A stretch of 64,000 nt of DNA from Paractinoplanes brasiliensis (GCF_004362215.1 NZ_SNWR01000001.1:248001-312000), one strand, 5' to 3'. Numbered from the stretch's first letter, positions 17,529 through 26,911 are shown. Notes: generated by a model from the sequence alone, not told the origin. Numbers and translations are program-made.

Positions 17529-18455
17529 TCAGCCGGTCGTCAGCACGATCTTTCCGTGCAGTCCCCCGGCCAGCACCCGCCGGTGGGCGTCGGCGGCCTC
17601 GGTCAACGGCATCGTGGCCGCCACCCGCGTGCGCAGTTGTCCCGCCGCCACCTGCCCCACCAGGACGGCCAGCAGCTCGTGGTCGTGCCGGATGAGTTGC
17701 AGCTCTTGACGCACACCACGGGCCGGAACGATGGGCGGCGTGGGCCGGGTCGTGACCACGATTCCCCTGTCCTCGACCGCAGCGGCCGCCGCCTCGCCCA
17801 GAGGGATCGCGTCGAAGACCGCGGACACCGGCCCGACCGCGGCCAGATCGGCGGAACGGGAGACCACCTCGTGAGCGCCGAGATCGCGCACCCATTGCTC
17901 GTCGTCGTGGCCGGCCTGCGCCAGGACACGGAAGCCGCTCTGAAGGGCGAGCTGGGTGGCGAAACCGCCGACACCGCCGCTGGCGCCGGTGACGAGAATG
18001 CTGCTGCCGGCCGGAAGCATGGCCAAGGACACCAGGGCCAGCCCCTGCTGTGCGGTCTGGGCGTTGAGCGGCACCGTGGACGCGGCGGCGAAGTCGACCC
18101 CGTCGGGCAACGGCACCAGCCAGTCGGTGTCGGCCGCCACGAACTCGGCGTAGCCACCCGGGTTGCCCCGGGTCAGATACCACGGAATCATGCCGACGAC
18201 ACGATCGCCGACCGCGAATTCGGCCGTGCCGGGGCCGACGGAGGCCACCTCGCCGGCGATGTCCCAGCCGGGCGAGAACGGCGTCGGAACCGGTCCGCGA
18301 GGAATTTCCCCGGTGGTCGACGCCACGTCGGCCGGGTGCACACAGACGGCGCGAATCCGGACCACAACCTGCCCTGGCCCCGCCTCGGGGTCGGGCAGCT
18401 CGGTCACCTGCAACACCTCAGGACCGCCAAGCGCGGTCGCGACGACTCCCAGCAC
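17529..18455 (-). CDS. MDR-family NADP-dependent oxidoreductase
   Basis: A 308-residue zinc-independent alcohol dehydrogenase/quinone reductase. Key segments are MLGVVATALGGPEVLQV, SPGWDIAGEVASVG and the Rossmann motif TGASGGVGGFATQLALQSG. It lies 61 bp downstream of the P450 operon on the same strand and could belong to it, reducing an enone or aldehyde intermediate. Such genes are also common as singletons. Confidence 0.85.
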   Translation of the reverse strand: MLGVVATALGGPEVLQVTELPDPEAGPGQVVVRIRAVCVHPADVASTTGEIPRGPVPTPFSPGWDIAGEVASVGPGTAEFAVGDRVVGMIPWYLTRGNPGGYAEFVAADTDWLVPLPDGVDFAAASTVPLNAQTAQQGLALVSLAMLPAGSSILVTGASGGVGGFATQLALQSGFRVLAQAGHDDEQWVRDLGAHEVVSRSADLAAVGPVSAVFDAIPLGEAAAAAVEDRGIVVTTRPTPPIVPARGVRQELQLIRHDHELLAVLVGQVAAGQLRTRVAATMPLTEAADAHRRVLAGGLHGKIVLTTG

Positions 18456-18516
18456 GCGTCCACTCTAGACCCCGGCCGCCGGCGAATCGGCCCCGCAGGC
18501 CTCTCAAGCCTCGGGG

Positions 18517-19773
18517 TCAGCCGCCGACGTGCAGGGGCAGCCGGGTGAACCCGCGGATCATCCCGGAGGAGCGGCGAGCGGTTCGCCCGTCGATCCGGAG
18601 GCGGGGAAGCCGTTCGGCGAGGGCGCGGACGGCGACGGTGGCCTCCAGCCGGGCCAGCGGATGGCCGACGCAGTAATGAATGCCGCCGCCGAAGGCCAGG
18701 TGCGCGGTCGTGGGCCTGCGGAACACGTCGAAGCGGTCCGGGTCGTCGAAGGCGGCCGGGTCCCGGTTCGCGCCCCCGATCAGGGTCACCACGAACTCGC
18801 CGGCCCGGATCGACGTGCCCGCGATCTCGACGTCCGCCAGGGCCTCCCGGCCGGCGCGGTGAACGGGTGGGTCGTACCGCAGGGTTTCCTCGACGACGGA
18901 AGCCGCGAGTTCGCCCGGGGCGCCGGCGAACGCCGCCCACTGGTCCGGGTGCCGCATCAGGGCGTGCACCGCGTTGCCGATCAGGTTGGTGGTGGTCTCG
19001 AACCCGGCGACCAGCAGCAGCGTGCACAGCGGCAGCAGTTCCTCGGCGCCGACGTCGCCGGCGGCGTCGGTGACCAGCCGGCTGACGAGGTCGTCGCCGG
19101 GCTCGCGCCGACGCCGCTCGATCAGGTCGGTGAGAAGGCGGTCCAGGGTCAGCGTGGCGGTGCGCAGGCGGGCCGCCTGGGTCATCGTCCGGACGCCGTC
19201 GATCGCGCTGCCCAGCACCGCCGCGCTGCGGTGGAAGGCAGCCCGCCGGTCGTCGGGTATGCCGAAGATCGCGGACATCACGGCCAGCGGCAGCGGCTGG
19301 GCGAGGCCGGACATCAGGTCGAAGCGCCGGTCGCGCTGGGCCCGGCCGACAAGGTCGTCGACGGTACGTTCGACGAGTTCGCGGTAGCGGCCGACCGCCT
19401 TGGTGCCGAAGTCGGAGCGGATCGCCCCGCGCAGCCGGGTGTGGTCCGGCGGCTCCATGGCGAGGAACGAGGTCTCGAAGAAGCCGCTGAGCGACTCGTC
19501 CACGGTGAGGCGGTCGGGTCGTGCGCCGAAGCGCCGGTCGCGCAGCACGTCCCGGCAGATCTCGTGGTCGACGGTGACCCACGCGCCGGACCGGTTGCGC
19601 GACAGCCGTCCCTGCTTGCGTAGTTGCTCGTAGAGCGCGTACGGGTCGTTCTGCCACACCGCGAGGTGCAGCCGGGCGTCCGGGTCGGCGTGCAGGTAAC
19701 CGTCGGCGGCCAGGGTGAGCCGACGGCGATAGACGCCCCTGGCCAGCCGCAGGAACGTGTCGAAGGTACTCAT
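18517..19773 (-). CDS. cytochrome P450 (operon distal)
   Basis: A 418-residue soluble bacterial class I P450. The I-helix is LLVAGFETTTN, the K-helix EETLRYDPPV and the heme loop FGGGIHYCVGHPLARLEA with the axial Cys. Its ATG 19773 lies 4 bp past the ACP-like stop, so it is the last gene of the P450/carotenoid-oxygenase operon. The substrate is unknown. It would need ferredoxin and reductase, which are not encoded here. Confidence 0.9.
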   Translation of the reverse strand: MSTFDTFLRLARGVYRRRLTLAADGYLHADPDARLHLAVWQNDPYALYEQLRKQGRLSRNRSGAWVTVDHEICRDVLRDRRFGARPDRLTVDESLSGFFETSFLAMEPPDHTRLRGAIRSDFGTKAVGRYRELVERTVDDLVGRAQRDRRFDLMSGLAQPLPLAVMSAIFGIPDDRRAAFHRSAAVLGSAIDGVRTMTQAARLRTATLTLDRLLTDLIERRRREPGDDLVSRLVTDAAGDVGAEELLPLCTLLLVAGFETTTNLIGNAVHALMRHPDQWAAFAGAPGELAASVVEETLRYDPPVHRAGREALADVEIAGTSIRAGEFVVTLIGGANRDPAAFDDPDRFDVFRRPTTAHLAFGGGIHYCVGHPLARLEATVAVRALAERLPRLRIDGRTARRSSGMIRGFTRLPLHVGG

Positions 19774-19777
19774 CTGT

Positions 19778-20131
19778 TCACCTGTCGTTGTCGCCGTCCG
19801 GATCGCCGAACAGCCGGCCGTGGATCACGTCGGCCACCGCGTCCGGACGTGGATGCTGCTCGAGGAGGTCTCGCGGCAGGTCGGTCCCGCAGACGACGGC
19901 CAGCCGGTCCCGCAGCTCGACCGCCTCGGCACGGGTCAGACCCAGGTCGTCGAAGGTCACGCCGGCCGGAACAGCCTCGGGCTCGAGGGCGCCGAGCAGG
20001 ATCGCGGTCTCCGCGCGAACCAGACCCACCAGGTACGCGCGCCGGTCCTCCGGCGGCAGGGATCGCAGAATGGGGTCCGGGCCTCGGGGCTGGGCCCCGG
20101 GGTGCGAGGGGTTCACGGCATCGCCTGCCAT
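19778..20131 (-). CDS. ACP-like protein lacking the carrier serine
   Basis: A 117-residue protein whose second half matches polyketide acyl-carrier domains: FDDLGLTRAEAVELRDRLA, then DLLEQHPRPDAVADVI. The phosphopantetheine Ser of the normal LGLDSL motif is replaced (LGLTRA), so it should not be able to carry a thioester arm. ATG 20131 overlaps the carotenoid-oxygenase stop by 19 bp. The P450 downstream is 4 bp away. A scaffolding or recruitment role, as for condensation-linked carrier domains that dock P450s, is speculative. Confidence 0.7.
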   Translation of the reverse strand: MAGDAVNPSHPGAQPRGPDPILRSLPPEDRRAYLVGLVRAETAILLGALEPEAVPAGVTFDDLGLTRAEAVELRDRLAVVCGTDLPRDLLEQHPRPDAVADVIHGRLFGDPDGDNDR

Positions 20132-21459
20132 TCGTCGGATCTGATCCAGCTGCTGTGGGCGCCCATCGGCACGCGGACCGGGAGCGGGACGACGGCACAG
20201 GGCGCCTCGTCCAGGCCCGCGGCGTCGCGGACGACCAGCGCGGAAGTGCCCGCTGCCAGGTCGGTCTGGAAGTGGACCAGCCAGCCGTCGGTCTCGGCGC
20301 CGCCGGCCGTACGCGGCACGAAGACCACCTCGCCGGAGACGACCCCGGCCGGGAGTTCGAGCGTCTCGGCCTCCCCCCGCCGCAGGTCGAAGCGGAGCAG
20401 CCCGGAACGGTCCGGCTCGGCGGGGTCCTGGGCCACCGCGTAGTAGTAGCGGTGCGGCCGGCCCGTCCGGCGCGGATCGGAACGGGGCATCTCGTGCGGC
20501 CGGTCGTGCAGCGTACGGGTGGTGGCGTGGTCGGCGCCCGCGGCGGCGTGCCACTCGGACAACGTCGCGGGCCGGGCGAACGGGTCGGCGGCGCGGTCGT
20601 CGAAGAGCCGGTCGTACCGCAGCGCGCGGACGGTCAGTCCACCGTCCGCGGTCTCCTCCGCGCCGACCAGGTGGTAGACGAAGCACGGCTCGATGGCGAT
20701 CCACCGGACCGGGCCGCCGTCGCGGGGCAGCACCCCGATCCGGGACTGGTGCCGGTCGCTCCACCGGTAGGGGAACGCTCCGGTGACGCCGCGCAGCGGG
20801 GCGAAGCGGACCGGCAGGTCCAGGAAGACCAGGAAGCGCGGCGTGAGCGCGATGTCGTGCATCAGCGGCCGGCCGCCCAGCTCGACGCGGTCGCTGCGGG
20901 TCACCCGGCCCTCCGCGGACAGCACCAGGTATTCGGCCCAGGAGCGCAGCGGCGAGTAGGCGAGCGCGTGCAACTCGCCGGTCGCCGGGTCGACCCGGGG
21001 GTGGGCCGCGAACCCGCGCGGGAGCTGGCCGCCGAGGTCGGTGTAGCCGACGGTGTCCAGCGTTTCCGAGAGCTGGGCCGGCAGGCAGCCCGATTCGATC
21101 AGCGCCAGCAGAACCCCGTGGTGGGCGACGACGTTGGTGTTGACCGTGTCGACCAGGAAGTGGCGTGGCCCGGGAGCGGGCTTCTCACCCAGCGACCGGG
21201 CCGCGCGTCGCGAACGTACCCACCGGTTGCGGAACCAGAGCGCCCGCCCGTGCCGCAGCCGGACCCCGCAGACCAGGCCGTCCTGCATGAACCAGGGGTA
21301 CGTGCCGTCGAGTGCCCGGCGTGGCCGACCGGCGGGGGCGGGGCCGATCTGGGTGAACAGCCCGTCCAGCTCGGGCGGCAACTCGCCGTCCACCCGCAGC
21401 GCGTGTTCGGTGTGCTCCCCCCGTACGGGGTCGAAAGCGCCGGACAGATAGCGGCTCAT
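20113..21459 (-). CDS. carotenoid cleavage oxygenase (RPE65 family)
   Basis: A 448-residue member of the non-heme iron dioxygenases that split carotenoids or stilbenes. ATG 21459 overlaps the upstream P450 stop as ATGA and gives MSRYLSGAFDPVRGEH. Candidate iron-ligand histidines lie in AAHPRVDP, LMHDIALT, CFVYHLVGAEE and the C-terminal GAHSSW, in the family order. FTQIGPAP and DGLVCGVRL also fit. Linkage to two P450s suggests tailoring of an apocarotenoid. No phytoene synthase or desaturase is in the window, so the carotenoid must come from elsewhere. Confidence 0.85.
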   Translation of the reverse strand: MSRYLSGAFDPVRGEHTEHALRVDGELPPELDGLFTQIGPAPAGRPRRALDGTYPWFMQDGLVCGVRLRHGRALWFRNRWVRSRRAARSLGEKPAPGPRHFLVDTVNTNVVAHHGVLLALIESGCLPAQLSETLDTVGYTDLGGQLPRGFAAHPRVDPATGELHALAYSPLRSWAEYLVLSAEGRVTRSDRVELGGRPLMHDIALTPRFLVFLDLPVRFAPLRGVTGAFPYRWSDRHQSRIGVLPRDGGPVRWIAIEPCFVYHLVGAEETADGGLTVRALRYDRLFDDRAADPFARPATLSEWHAAAGADHATTRTLHDRPHEMPRSDPRRTGRPHRYYYAVAQDPAEPDRSGLLRFDLRRGEAETLELPAGVVSGEVVFVPRTAGGAETDGWLVHFQTDLAAGTSALVVRDAAGLDEAPCAVVPLPVRVPMGAHSSWIRSDEWQAMP

Positions 21460-22757
21460 CCGCCGGCCAGGTGCAGCGGAACCGGACCGGCCGGGCGCAG
21501 GGTGATGGACGGGACCGGGGCCACGGCGGCGCCCGGCGGCGGTGTGCCGCGGACGTGCCGGGCAAGCGTCGCCACGGTCAGGCACGCCTGGATCGTTGCG
21601 AGGTTCGAGCCCGGGCAGGCACGCGGGCCGAGGCCGAACGGGACCACGGAATTCCGGTGGTACGCGGCGCCGCGGCCGGCCTCGTCGGCGAAACGCTCCG
21701 GCCAGAAGTCGTCCGGGCGCTGCCAGACGTCCGGGTGACGGTTGCCTGCGTACGGGCTCCAGGTGACCAACGACCCCGCGCCGATCCGATGGCCGCCGAT
21801 CGTGTCGTCCCCCACGGCCCGCCGCATCATGATCCACACGACCGGGTAGAGCCGCATGGCCTCGTCGACGACCTGCCGGGTGTAGACCAGCCGGGGCAGA
21901 TCCGCCGAAGCCGGCCGCCGGTCACCGAGGACGTCGTCCAGTTCCGCGTGCAGTCGTGCCGCGGCGGCGGGATGCCCGGCCAGCAGCTGCCAGCACCAGG
22001 CGAGCGTGTGGCCGAGGGTCTCGTGCCCCGCGAAGAACAAGCCGAGCACCTCGTCGGTCACCTGCTCGCGGGTGGACCCGCCGTCGGCGGTCAGTCGCGA
22101 GATCAGCTCGGTCCTCGGGTCGGCGACCAGCTCGGCGACAGTGGCCCGGACCCGGCGCATGGCGGCCCGGAACCGCAGGTTCGCCGGGGTCGGCACGGCG
22201 AGCGGCGGGAACGGCCGGGCCAGGAAGTTCGCCACGTGGTCGCAGATCAGCCGCAGGTCCTCGACGAGCGCCGCGGCCTCGGCGGTCAGTTCCGTCCCGA
22301 ACAGGATGCGGCAGGCGAAACGCATCGACAGCGCCGACATCTCCGCGGACGCGTCGACGGTGTCCGTCGTGGCCCAGCGGCCGGCGACCTCGGCGAGACA
22401 TTCCTCGGTGACCCGGGCGGCGTCCTCCACTGTGCTGCGGCCGAACGCCGGCTGCACCAGGCGGCGGCGCCGCAGCCATTCCTCCCCGCCCGGCGACACC
22501 GTCAGGCCGTCCCCGAGGAACGGGCGGGCGACCCGGTACACCGGCGCGTCCTTGGTGTAGTTGCGGTGGTTGTCGCGCAGCACGTGCACCACGTGGTCCG
22601 GGTGAGTGATGAAGACCATACGGCGTCCGAACGCGCTCGTCTCCGCGATGCCTGCCGGCGCCCGCGCCACGTCGGCGAACAACTCCAGCGGATCCCGCCG
22701 GAACGCGCCGAGCACGGCCATCGGCGCCAGCCTCTGGACGTCCTGGTAACCGCCCAT
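21456..22757 (-). CDS. cytochrome P450 (operon proximal, CYP175-like)
   Basis: A 433-residue P450. ATG 22757 has GGAGGG six to seven bases upstream. The I-helix is FFAGHETLGHTLAW, the K-helix DEAMRLYPVVWIMMRRA, followed by RPDDFWPERF and the heme loop FGLGPRACPGSNLA. The style is that of CYP4/CYP102-like bacterial enzymes and recalls the carotenoid hydroxylase CYP175A1. With the adjacent carotenoid oxygenase, hydroxylation of a carotenoid or apocarotenoid is a reasonable inference. It is the first gene of the four-gene operon. Confidence 0.85.
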   Translation of the reverse strand: MGGYQDVQRLAPMAVLGAFRRDPLELFADVARAPAGIAETSAFGRRMVFITHPDHVVHVLRDNHRNYTKDAPVYRVARPFLGDGLTVSPGGEEWLRRRRLVQPAFGRSTVEDAARVTEECLAEVAGRWATTDTVDASAEMSALSMRFACRILFGTELTAEAAALVEDLRLICDHVANFLARPFPPLAVPTPANLRFRAAMRRVRATVAELVADPRTELISRLTADGGSTREQVTDEVLGLFFAGHETLGHTLAWCWQLLAGHPAAAARLHAELDDVLGDRRPASADLPRLVYTRQVVDEAMRLYPVVWIMMRRAVGDDTIGGHRIGAGSLVTWSPYAGNRHPDVWQRPDDFWPERFADEAGRGAAYHRNSVVPFGLGPRACPGSNLATIQACLTVATLARHVRGTPPPGAAVAPVPSITLRPAGPVPLHLAGG

Positions 22758-23355
22758 TCTGTACCCTCCGATCGGGGTAGCCCCCCACGTCCGGCCCTGC
22801 ACGGGGCCGGGGCCTTTCGTTGCGGCAACCAGCCCCGGAACCGGCCACCTGAATCAGCCGGGGAATCTATCGAGGTGGGGCAAATCTTCGCGAAGCCGCG
22901 GCATGACGATGATTACCGTCCGATCTGGACGAGTTACGCTTTGTCCTCAATCGCCTGCGCCCCCGAATCCCCGAGGCCGGCGGCAACGGCGGAACATCGG
23001 ACGACGTGAGCGTGTCCCAGCTCCGGAACGAAACCGCAGTTGTCTGCTATCCGCGCAAGTAGGGCAGGTCTGCGGGCCGGGCCAGGTGGAAGCCTTGACC
23101 CAACATGACGCCGAGTTCGGTGAGCGCTGCTGGGCCAGGGATGAACCCATGTGGTACATCAACTCCGTCATCGAGACCGCGGCCTCGTCCGACATGGATA
23201 TGTATTCCCGGATAGTGCGGTTAGGTCGGCGGCGGTCCGAGAATCCTGGCGGGGTCCTGCACCCGCCGCGCGTCCTCCTCGGCCGGGCGGGTGGGGCGGC
23301 GGGGCGGGTATCGTTTCGTCCGCCGTGATCGACCGGACCGGGGAGCGACGACCGG
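22758..23355. other. 598-bp intergenic region, no confident gene
   Basis: It separates the divergent P450 operon and the Ser/Thr kinase gene and should hold both promoters. Short ORFs occur on both strands (for example a minus-strand ORF starting near 23183), but they lack convincing ribosome sites, codon bias or family features. GC content is visibly lower than in the neighbours around 22860-23200. Confidence 0.5.
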
Positions 23356-25008
23356 ATGAGGAGTCCGTTGAGGCCGGCGGACCCCCGCCGGCTCGGGCAG
23401 TACCGGCTGGAGGCGCGCCTCGGGCAGGGTGGCATGGGCACGGTCTATCTGGGCCGCGGCCGCGACGGCCGCGCGGTCGCCATCAAGGCCGTCAAATCCG
23501 AGTTCGCGTACGACCCGGAGTTTCGCGCCCGGTTCCGCAGCGAGGTCAACCGGGCCCGTCAGGTGCCGCCGTTCTGTACGGCCGAGGTGCTCGACGCGGA
23601 CGCCGACCATGAGATCCCCTACCTGGTCACCGAGTACGTCGACGGGCCCAGCCTGGCCGAGGTGGTGGCCGAGCAGGGCCCGCTGACCGGCGGGAACCTG
23701 CACAGCGTGGCGATCGGGGTGGCGACCGCGTTGGCCGCCATCCACGGCGCCGGGGTCATCCACCGTGACCTGAAACCCCGCAACGTCCTGTTCGCACTCG
23801 GCCACCCGAAGGTGATCGACTTCGGCATCGCGCGGGCGTTCGAGGCGACCAGCCACCACACCGCCACCGATCAGATGGTCGGGACGGTGGCGTACATGGC
23901 ACCGGAGCGGTTCGACACCGCCACCGACCGGGTCGCCGGGCCGGCCGCCGACGTCTTCGCCTGGGGCGTCATCGTGACCTACGCCGGCACCGGGCGTACC
24001 CCGTTCGCCGCCGACTCCCCGGTGGCCACCGCGGCCGGCATCCTCACCCAGCCCCCGGATCTTGGTGACCTGCCGACTCCGCTGCGTGACCTGGTCGCCG
24101 CCGCGCTGGCGAAGGACCCGGCCCGGCGGCCGACCGCGGCGCAGCTCATCGACGCCCTGGTGGCCTACGGCGTGCCACCGGCCCCGACGGCGGTGATCAG
24201 AGCGACCACGCCGAGCCGCAGCCCCGCGGCCGGGGCCGCCACGGCGCGTGGGCCAAGGCGCCGGCGCTGGGCGATCCCCGTGCTGGCCGCCGCGTCGGTC
24301 GCCGCGGTCGCAGCCGGGATCCTCGCCTTCGGGTTGGGGCGCGACCTGGCTGTGGACGGCCGTCCGGAAGCGGGTGACCTCGTCGCCCCGCCGCCCTCCA
24401 GCGGCGCTCCAACCCTGGCCGACCCGGCCACTCCGACCCGCTCGGCCACTCCGGCGCGCTCGGCCGCACCGGCCGGTCCGGCCGAACCTACGCGCTCGGC
24501 CACAGCGAATCCGGCGGGCGCCGGGGTGACGGCCGAGCCGTTGCCGACCGGCAAGGCCCGGCTGTGCACCAACGCCGACATAAAGGTCTCGATCAGCGCC
24601 CAGAGCGAGAACCCCACCGCGGTCGGCACCCAGCGCGGGCTCATCTCGGTCGCCAACCGGTCCGGCACGCCGTGCCGGGTCGACGGCCGGGCCTTCGTGC
24701 GGCTCTACAACGCCGCCGACGAGCCGGTGACCGTGCCGACCACCACGGTCGACGAACCCGGCGAGGCCGTCGACATTCTCCTCGAGCCCGGCGGCGGGGC
24801 CTTCCAGGGGATGAAGTGGCAGGCCTGTGACAGGGACAGCAGCGACTGCCCGACCGGCAACTCGCTGCGCGGCAGCCTGGTCCGGTCGTCGCCGGGTGTC
24901 GTAGCCGAACTGCTGGGGTTTCCCGACCCCAACCGCAGCCAGCTCACCATCGGCTCACTGCGGCTGGGCACCCTGCAGCCGAGCACCCAGGGCGTGGTCG
25001 CCTGGTGA
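23356..25008 (+). CDS. membrane Ser/Thr protein kinase with extracellular domain
   Basis: A 550-residue receptor kinase of the PknB/PASTA-less type. The kinase domain (about 15-270) has GQGGMGTVY, VAIK, HRDLKPRN at 136 and DFG at 155. A Pro/Ala/Ser juxtamembrane stretch follows, then one transmembrane helix (about 299-320) and a Thr/Pro/Ala linker. The C-terminal external domain (about 395-550) contains spaced cysteines and resembles DUF4232 (ARLCTNADIKVSI, NRSGTPCRVDG). It probably senses an extracellular signal and phosphorylates cytosolic targets. Confidence 0.9.
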   Translation: MRSPLRPADPRRLGQYRLEARLGQGGMGTVYLGRGRDGRAVAIKAVKSEFAYDPEFRARFRSEVNRARQVPPFCTAEVLDADADHEIPYLVTEYVDGPSLAEVVAEQGPLTGGNLHSVAIGVATALAAIHGAGVIHRDLKPRNVLFALGHPKVIDFGIARAFEATSHHTATDQMVGTVAYMAPERFDTATDRVAGPAADVFAWGVIVTYAGTGRTPFAADSPVATAAGILTQPPDLGDLPTPLRDLVAAALAKDPARRPTAAQLIDALVAYGVPPAPTAVIRATTPSRSPAAGAATARGPRRRRWAIPVLAAASVAAVAAGILAFGLGRDLAVDGRPEAGDLVAPPPSSGAPTLADPATPTRSATPARSAAPAGPAEPTRSATANPAGAGVTAEPLPTGKARLCTNADIKVSISAQSENPTAVGTQRGLISVANRSGTPCRVDGRAFVRLYNAADEPVTVPTTTVDEPGEAVDILLEPGGGAFQGMKWQACDRDSSDCPTGNSLRGSLVRSSPGVVAELLGFPDPNRSQLTIGSLRLGTLQPSTQGVVAW

Positions 25009-25009
25009 G

Positions 25010-25026
25010 TGGCGCGCCCCGCGCCA
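25010..25026 (+). terminator. hairpin after kinase gene
   Basis: TGGCGCG-ccc-CGCGCCA, a perfect 7-bp stem starting two bases after the kinase TGA. There is no U-tract. Confidence 0.45.
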
Positions 25027-25238
25027 ACTGACCGGACGGACGACCGGCACCTGGCACTCCGACGGCGGCACGATCGATCGAACATGGCCGCACTGCCCGA
25101 AGTGCCCCATCCGAGGGGTCGACAGGGCATCAAACGTACTTGCGCGATCGAGGCGGAACCCTCGGGACGTCGGGCGTACAGGGCTTCACCGGGATGAACC
25201 GGCAGCTCACGGCCCTGTCGACGAGCCACCGCGGCTTC

Positions 25239-25267
25239 TTGACACATTGTTAATCAAATCGCAGACT
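25239..25267 (+). promoter_or_regulatory. candidate promoter of the protease gene
   Basis: TTGACA (25239-25244), a 17-bp AT-rich spacer, then CAGACT (25262-25267). The -35 is a perfect consensus and the -10 is partial. ATG is 62 bp further downstream. Confidence 0.45.
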
Positions 25268-25277
25268 TCGATGCGAT
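25258..25277. promoter_or_regulatory. candidate operator over the protease promoter
   Basis: ATCGCA (25258-25263) and TGCGAT (25272-25277) form a perfect 6-bp inverted repeat with an 8-bp centre, overlapping the predicted -10. Its placement suits a repressor. The regulator is unknown. Confidence 0.4.
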
Positions 25278-25328
25278 GTGCGACGTGTTCGCTCATGTTC
25301 CCCCACGTCCCCTCACGAGGAGCTCCCC

Positions 25329-26897
25329 ATGGCTCGCCCGTACCGGTGGATCGCGGTTGCCGCAGTCGCGGTGACGACGATCGGACTGACCCCCCTCACC
25401 AGCTTCGCCGACGACACCCCCGGCCCCACGCCCTACCCTCGGCCCGACGTGGCGCAGACCCTGGACCTGCCGGCCGGCGTCGTCGCGGCGATGCGGCGTG
25501 ACCTGAACCTGACCGACGAGCAGATCGCCGAGCGCTTGCGCGTCGAGGCCGCGGCCCCAGTGGTGCAGAAGCGCCTGAAGGCCAAGCTCGGGCAGGCGTA
25601 CGGCGGCGCCTGGATCAAGAAGGGCGAGCGGCGCCTCACCGTCGCCGTCACCACCGAGGCCGCCGCCGAACAGGTCCGGGCCGAGGGTGCCGAGGCTCAG
25701 CTCGTCGGCCGGGGCGAGAGCGCCCTGGCAGCCGACCGCGCGAAGCTGGACAAGCGCGGCGCGAAGGCGGGCGACGCCATCCGGGCCTGGCGTGCCGACC
25801 CCGAGACCAACACCGTCGTAGTGACGGTCAAGCCGGGCGCCGAGGCGCAGGCCCGCAAGTTCGCCAAGGACAGCGGCGTCAGCACGGTCACCGTCGAGAC
25901 CTCCGCGGTCGCCCCGAAACCGGTGTACGACGTCCGCGGCGGCGACCAGTACGTCATCAACGGCAACACGCTGTGCTCGGTCGGCTTCCCGGCCCGCCGC
26001 GGTGGTGCGCCCGGCTTCGTCACCGCCGGTCACTGCGGCGGCCGAGGCGCCCCGACCCGCGGCTTCAACAACGTCGACATGGGCAGCTTCCAGGAGTCGG
26101 AGTTCCCGACCACCGACATGGCCTACGTGGGCGTGAACGGCAACTGGACCCCGCAGCCGTGGGTGAACAACTACGCCGGCGGCAACGTCGTCGTGGCCGG
26201 CTCCAACGACGCCGCGATCGGCTCCTCGATCTGCCGCTCGGGCCGCACCTCCTCGTGGACCTGCGGCACCCTGCAGGGCCGCAACGAGACGATCAACTAC
26301 TCGAACGGCCCGGTGTACGGCATGAGCCGGATGAGCGCCTGCGCCAACCCCGGAGACTCCGGTGGCTCGGTCATCGCCGGCAACCAGGCGCAGGGCGTCA
26401 CCTCGGGCATCTCCGGCGGCTGTGGCGCGGCCAACCCGCAGACCTGGTTCCAGCCGGTCAACCCGATCCTGTCGCGCTGGGGCATCGCCCTGGTCACCAG
26501 CGGCGGCGGCAGTGCCGGAGGTGCGGTCATCAGCGCGCTGAACAGCCGCTGCCTGGACGTACCCAACGGCAACTTCTCGGACGGCGTACGGGTGCAGATG
26601 TGGAACTGCAACGGCTCGGCCGCCCAGAGGTGGGAGTTCGTCAACGGAACGCTGCGTACGTCCAACAACATGTGCCTTGACGTGGCGTGGGGCTCGACGG
26701 CGAACGGCGCGATCCTGCAGATCGTCACCTGCTCGGGCAACCCGGCCCAGCAGTGGGTTCTGTCGGCCGCCGGCGACCTGGTGAACCCGCAGGCCAACAA
26801 GTGCGCCGACATCGACGCGTGGAACCCGGACGAGGGCGCCGTGCTGGTGCTGTGGGAATGCCACGGCGGCGCGAACCAGAAGTGGCGCCGCGGTTAG
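25329..26897 (+). CDS. secreted streptogrisin-type protease with ricin-type lectin
   Basis: A 522-residue exported S1 serine protease. ATG 25329 (GAGGAG upstream) starts a signal peptide ending near SFADD. The next roughly 170 residues are an alpha-lytic-type pro-region (AMRRDLNLTDEQIAERL). The catalytic triad is His235 (VTAGHCGG), Asp263 (TTDMAYV) and Ser344 (NPGDSGGS). The C-terminal roughly 125 residues form a ricin B-type lectin with QxW-like repeats (AQRWEF, QQWVL, QKWRR), which may anchor the enzyme to cell-wall or plant glycans. A promoter and a strong terminator frame it as a single gene. Confidence 0.9.
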   Translation: MARPYRWIAVAAVAVTTIGLTPLTSFADDTPGPTPYPRPDVAQTLDLPAGVVAAMRRDLNLTDEQIAERLRVEAAAPVVQKRLKAKLGQAYGGAWIKKGERRLTVAVTTEAAAEQVRAEGAEAQLVGRGESALAADRAKLDKRGAKAGDAIRAWRADPETNTVVVTVKPGAEAQARKFAKDSGVSTVTVETSAVAPKPVYDVRGGDQYVINGNTLCSVGFPARRGGAPGFVTAGHCGGRGAPTRGFNNVDMGSFQESEFPTTDMAYVGVNGNWTPQPWVNNYAGGNVVVAGSNDAAIGSSICRSGRTSSWTCGTLQGRNETINYSNGPVYGMSRMSACANPGDSGGSVIAGNQAQGVTSGISGGCGAANPQTWFQPVNPILSRWGIALVTSGGGSAGGAVISALNSRCLDVPNGNFSDGVRVQMWNCNGSAAQRWEFVNGTLRTSNNMCLDVAWGSTANGAILQIVTCSGNPAQQWVLSAAGDLVNPQANKCADIDAWNPDEGAVLVLWECHGGANQKWRRG

Positions 26898-26911
26898 CGG
26901 TTCCGTGCAGG

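Noticed and set aside
22903..23441. Overlapping short ORFs on both strands in the P450/kinase intergenic region
   Set aside because: No ribosome site, no family motif and weak codon bias. They are left as unassigned intergenic sequence.
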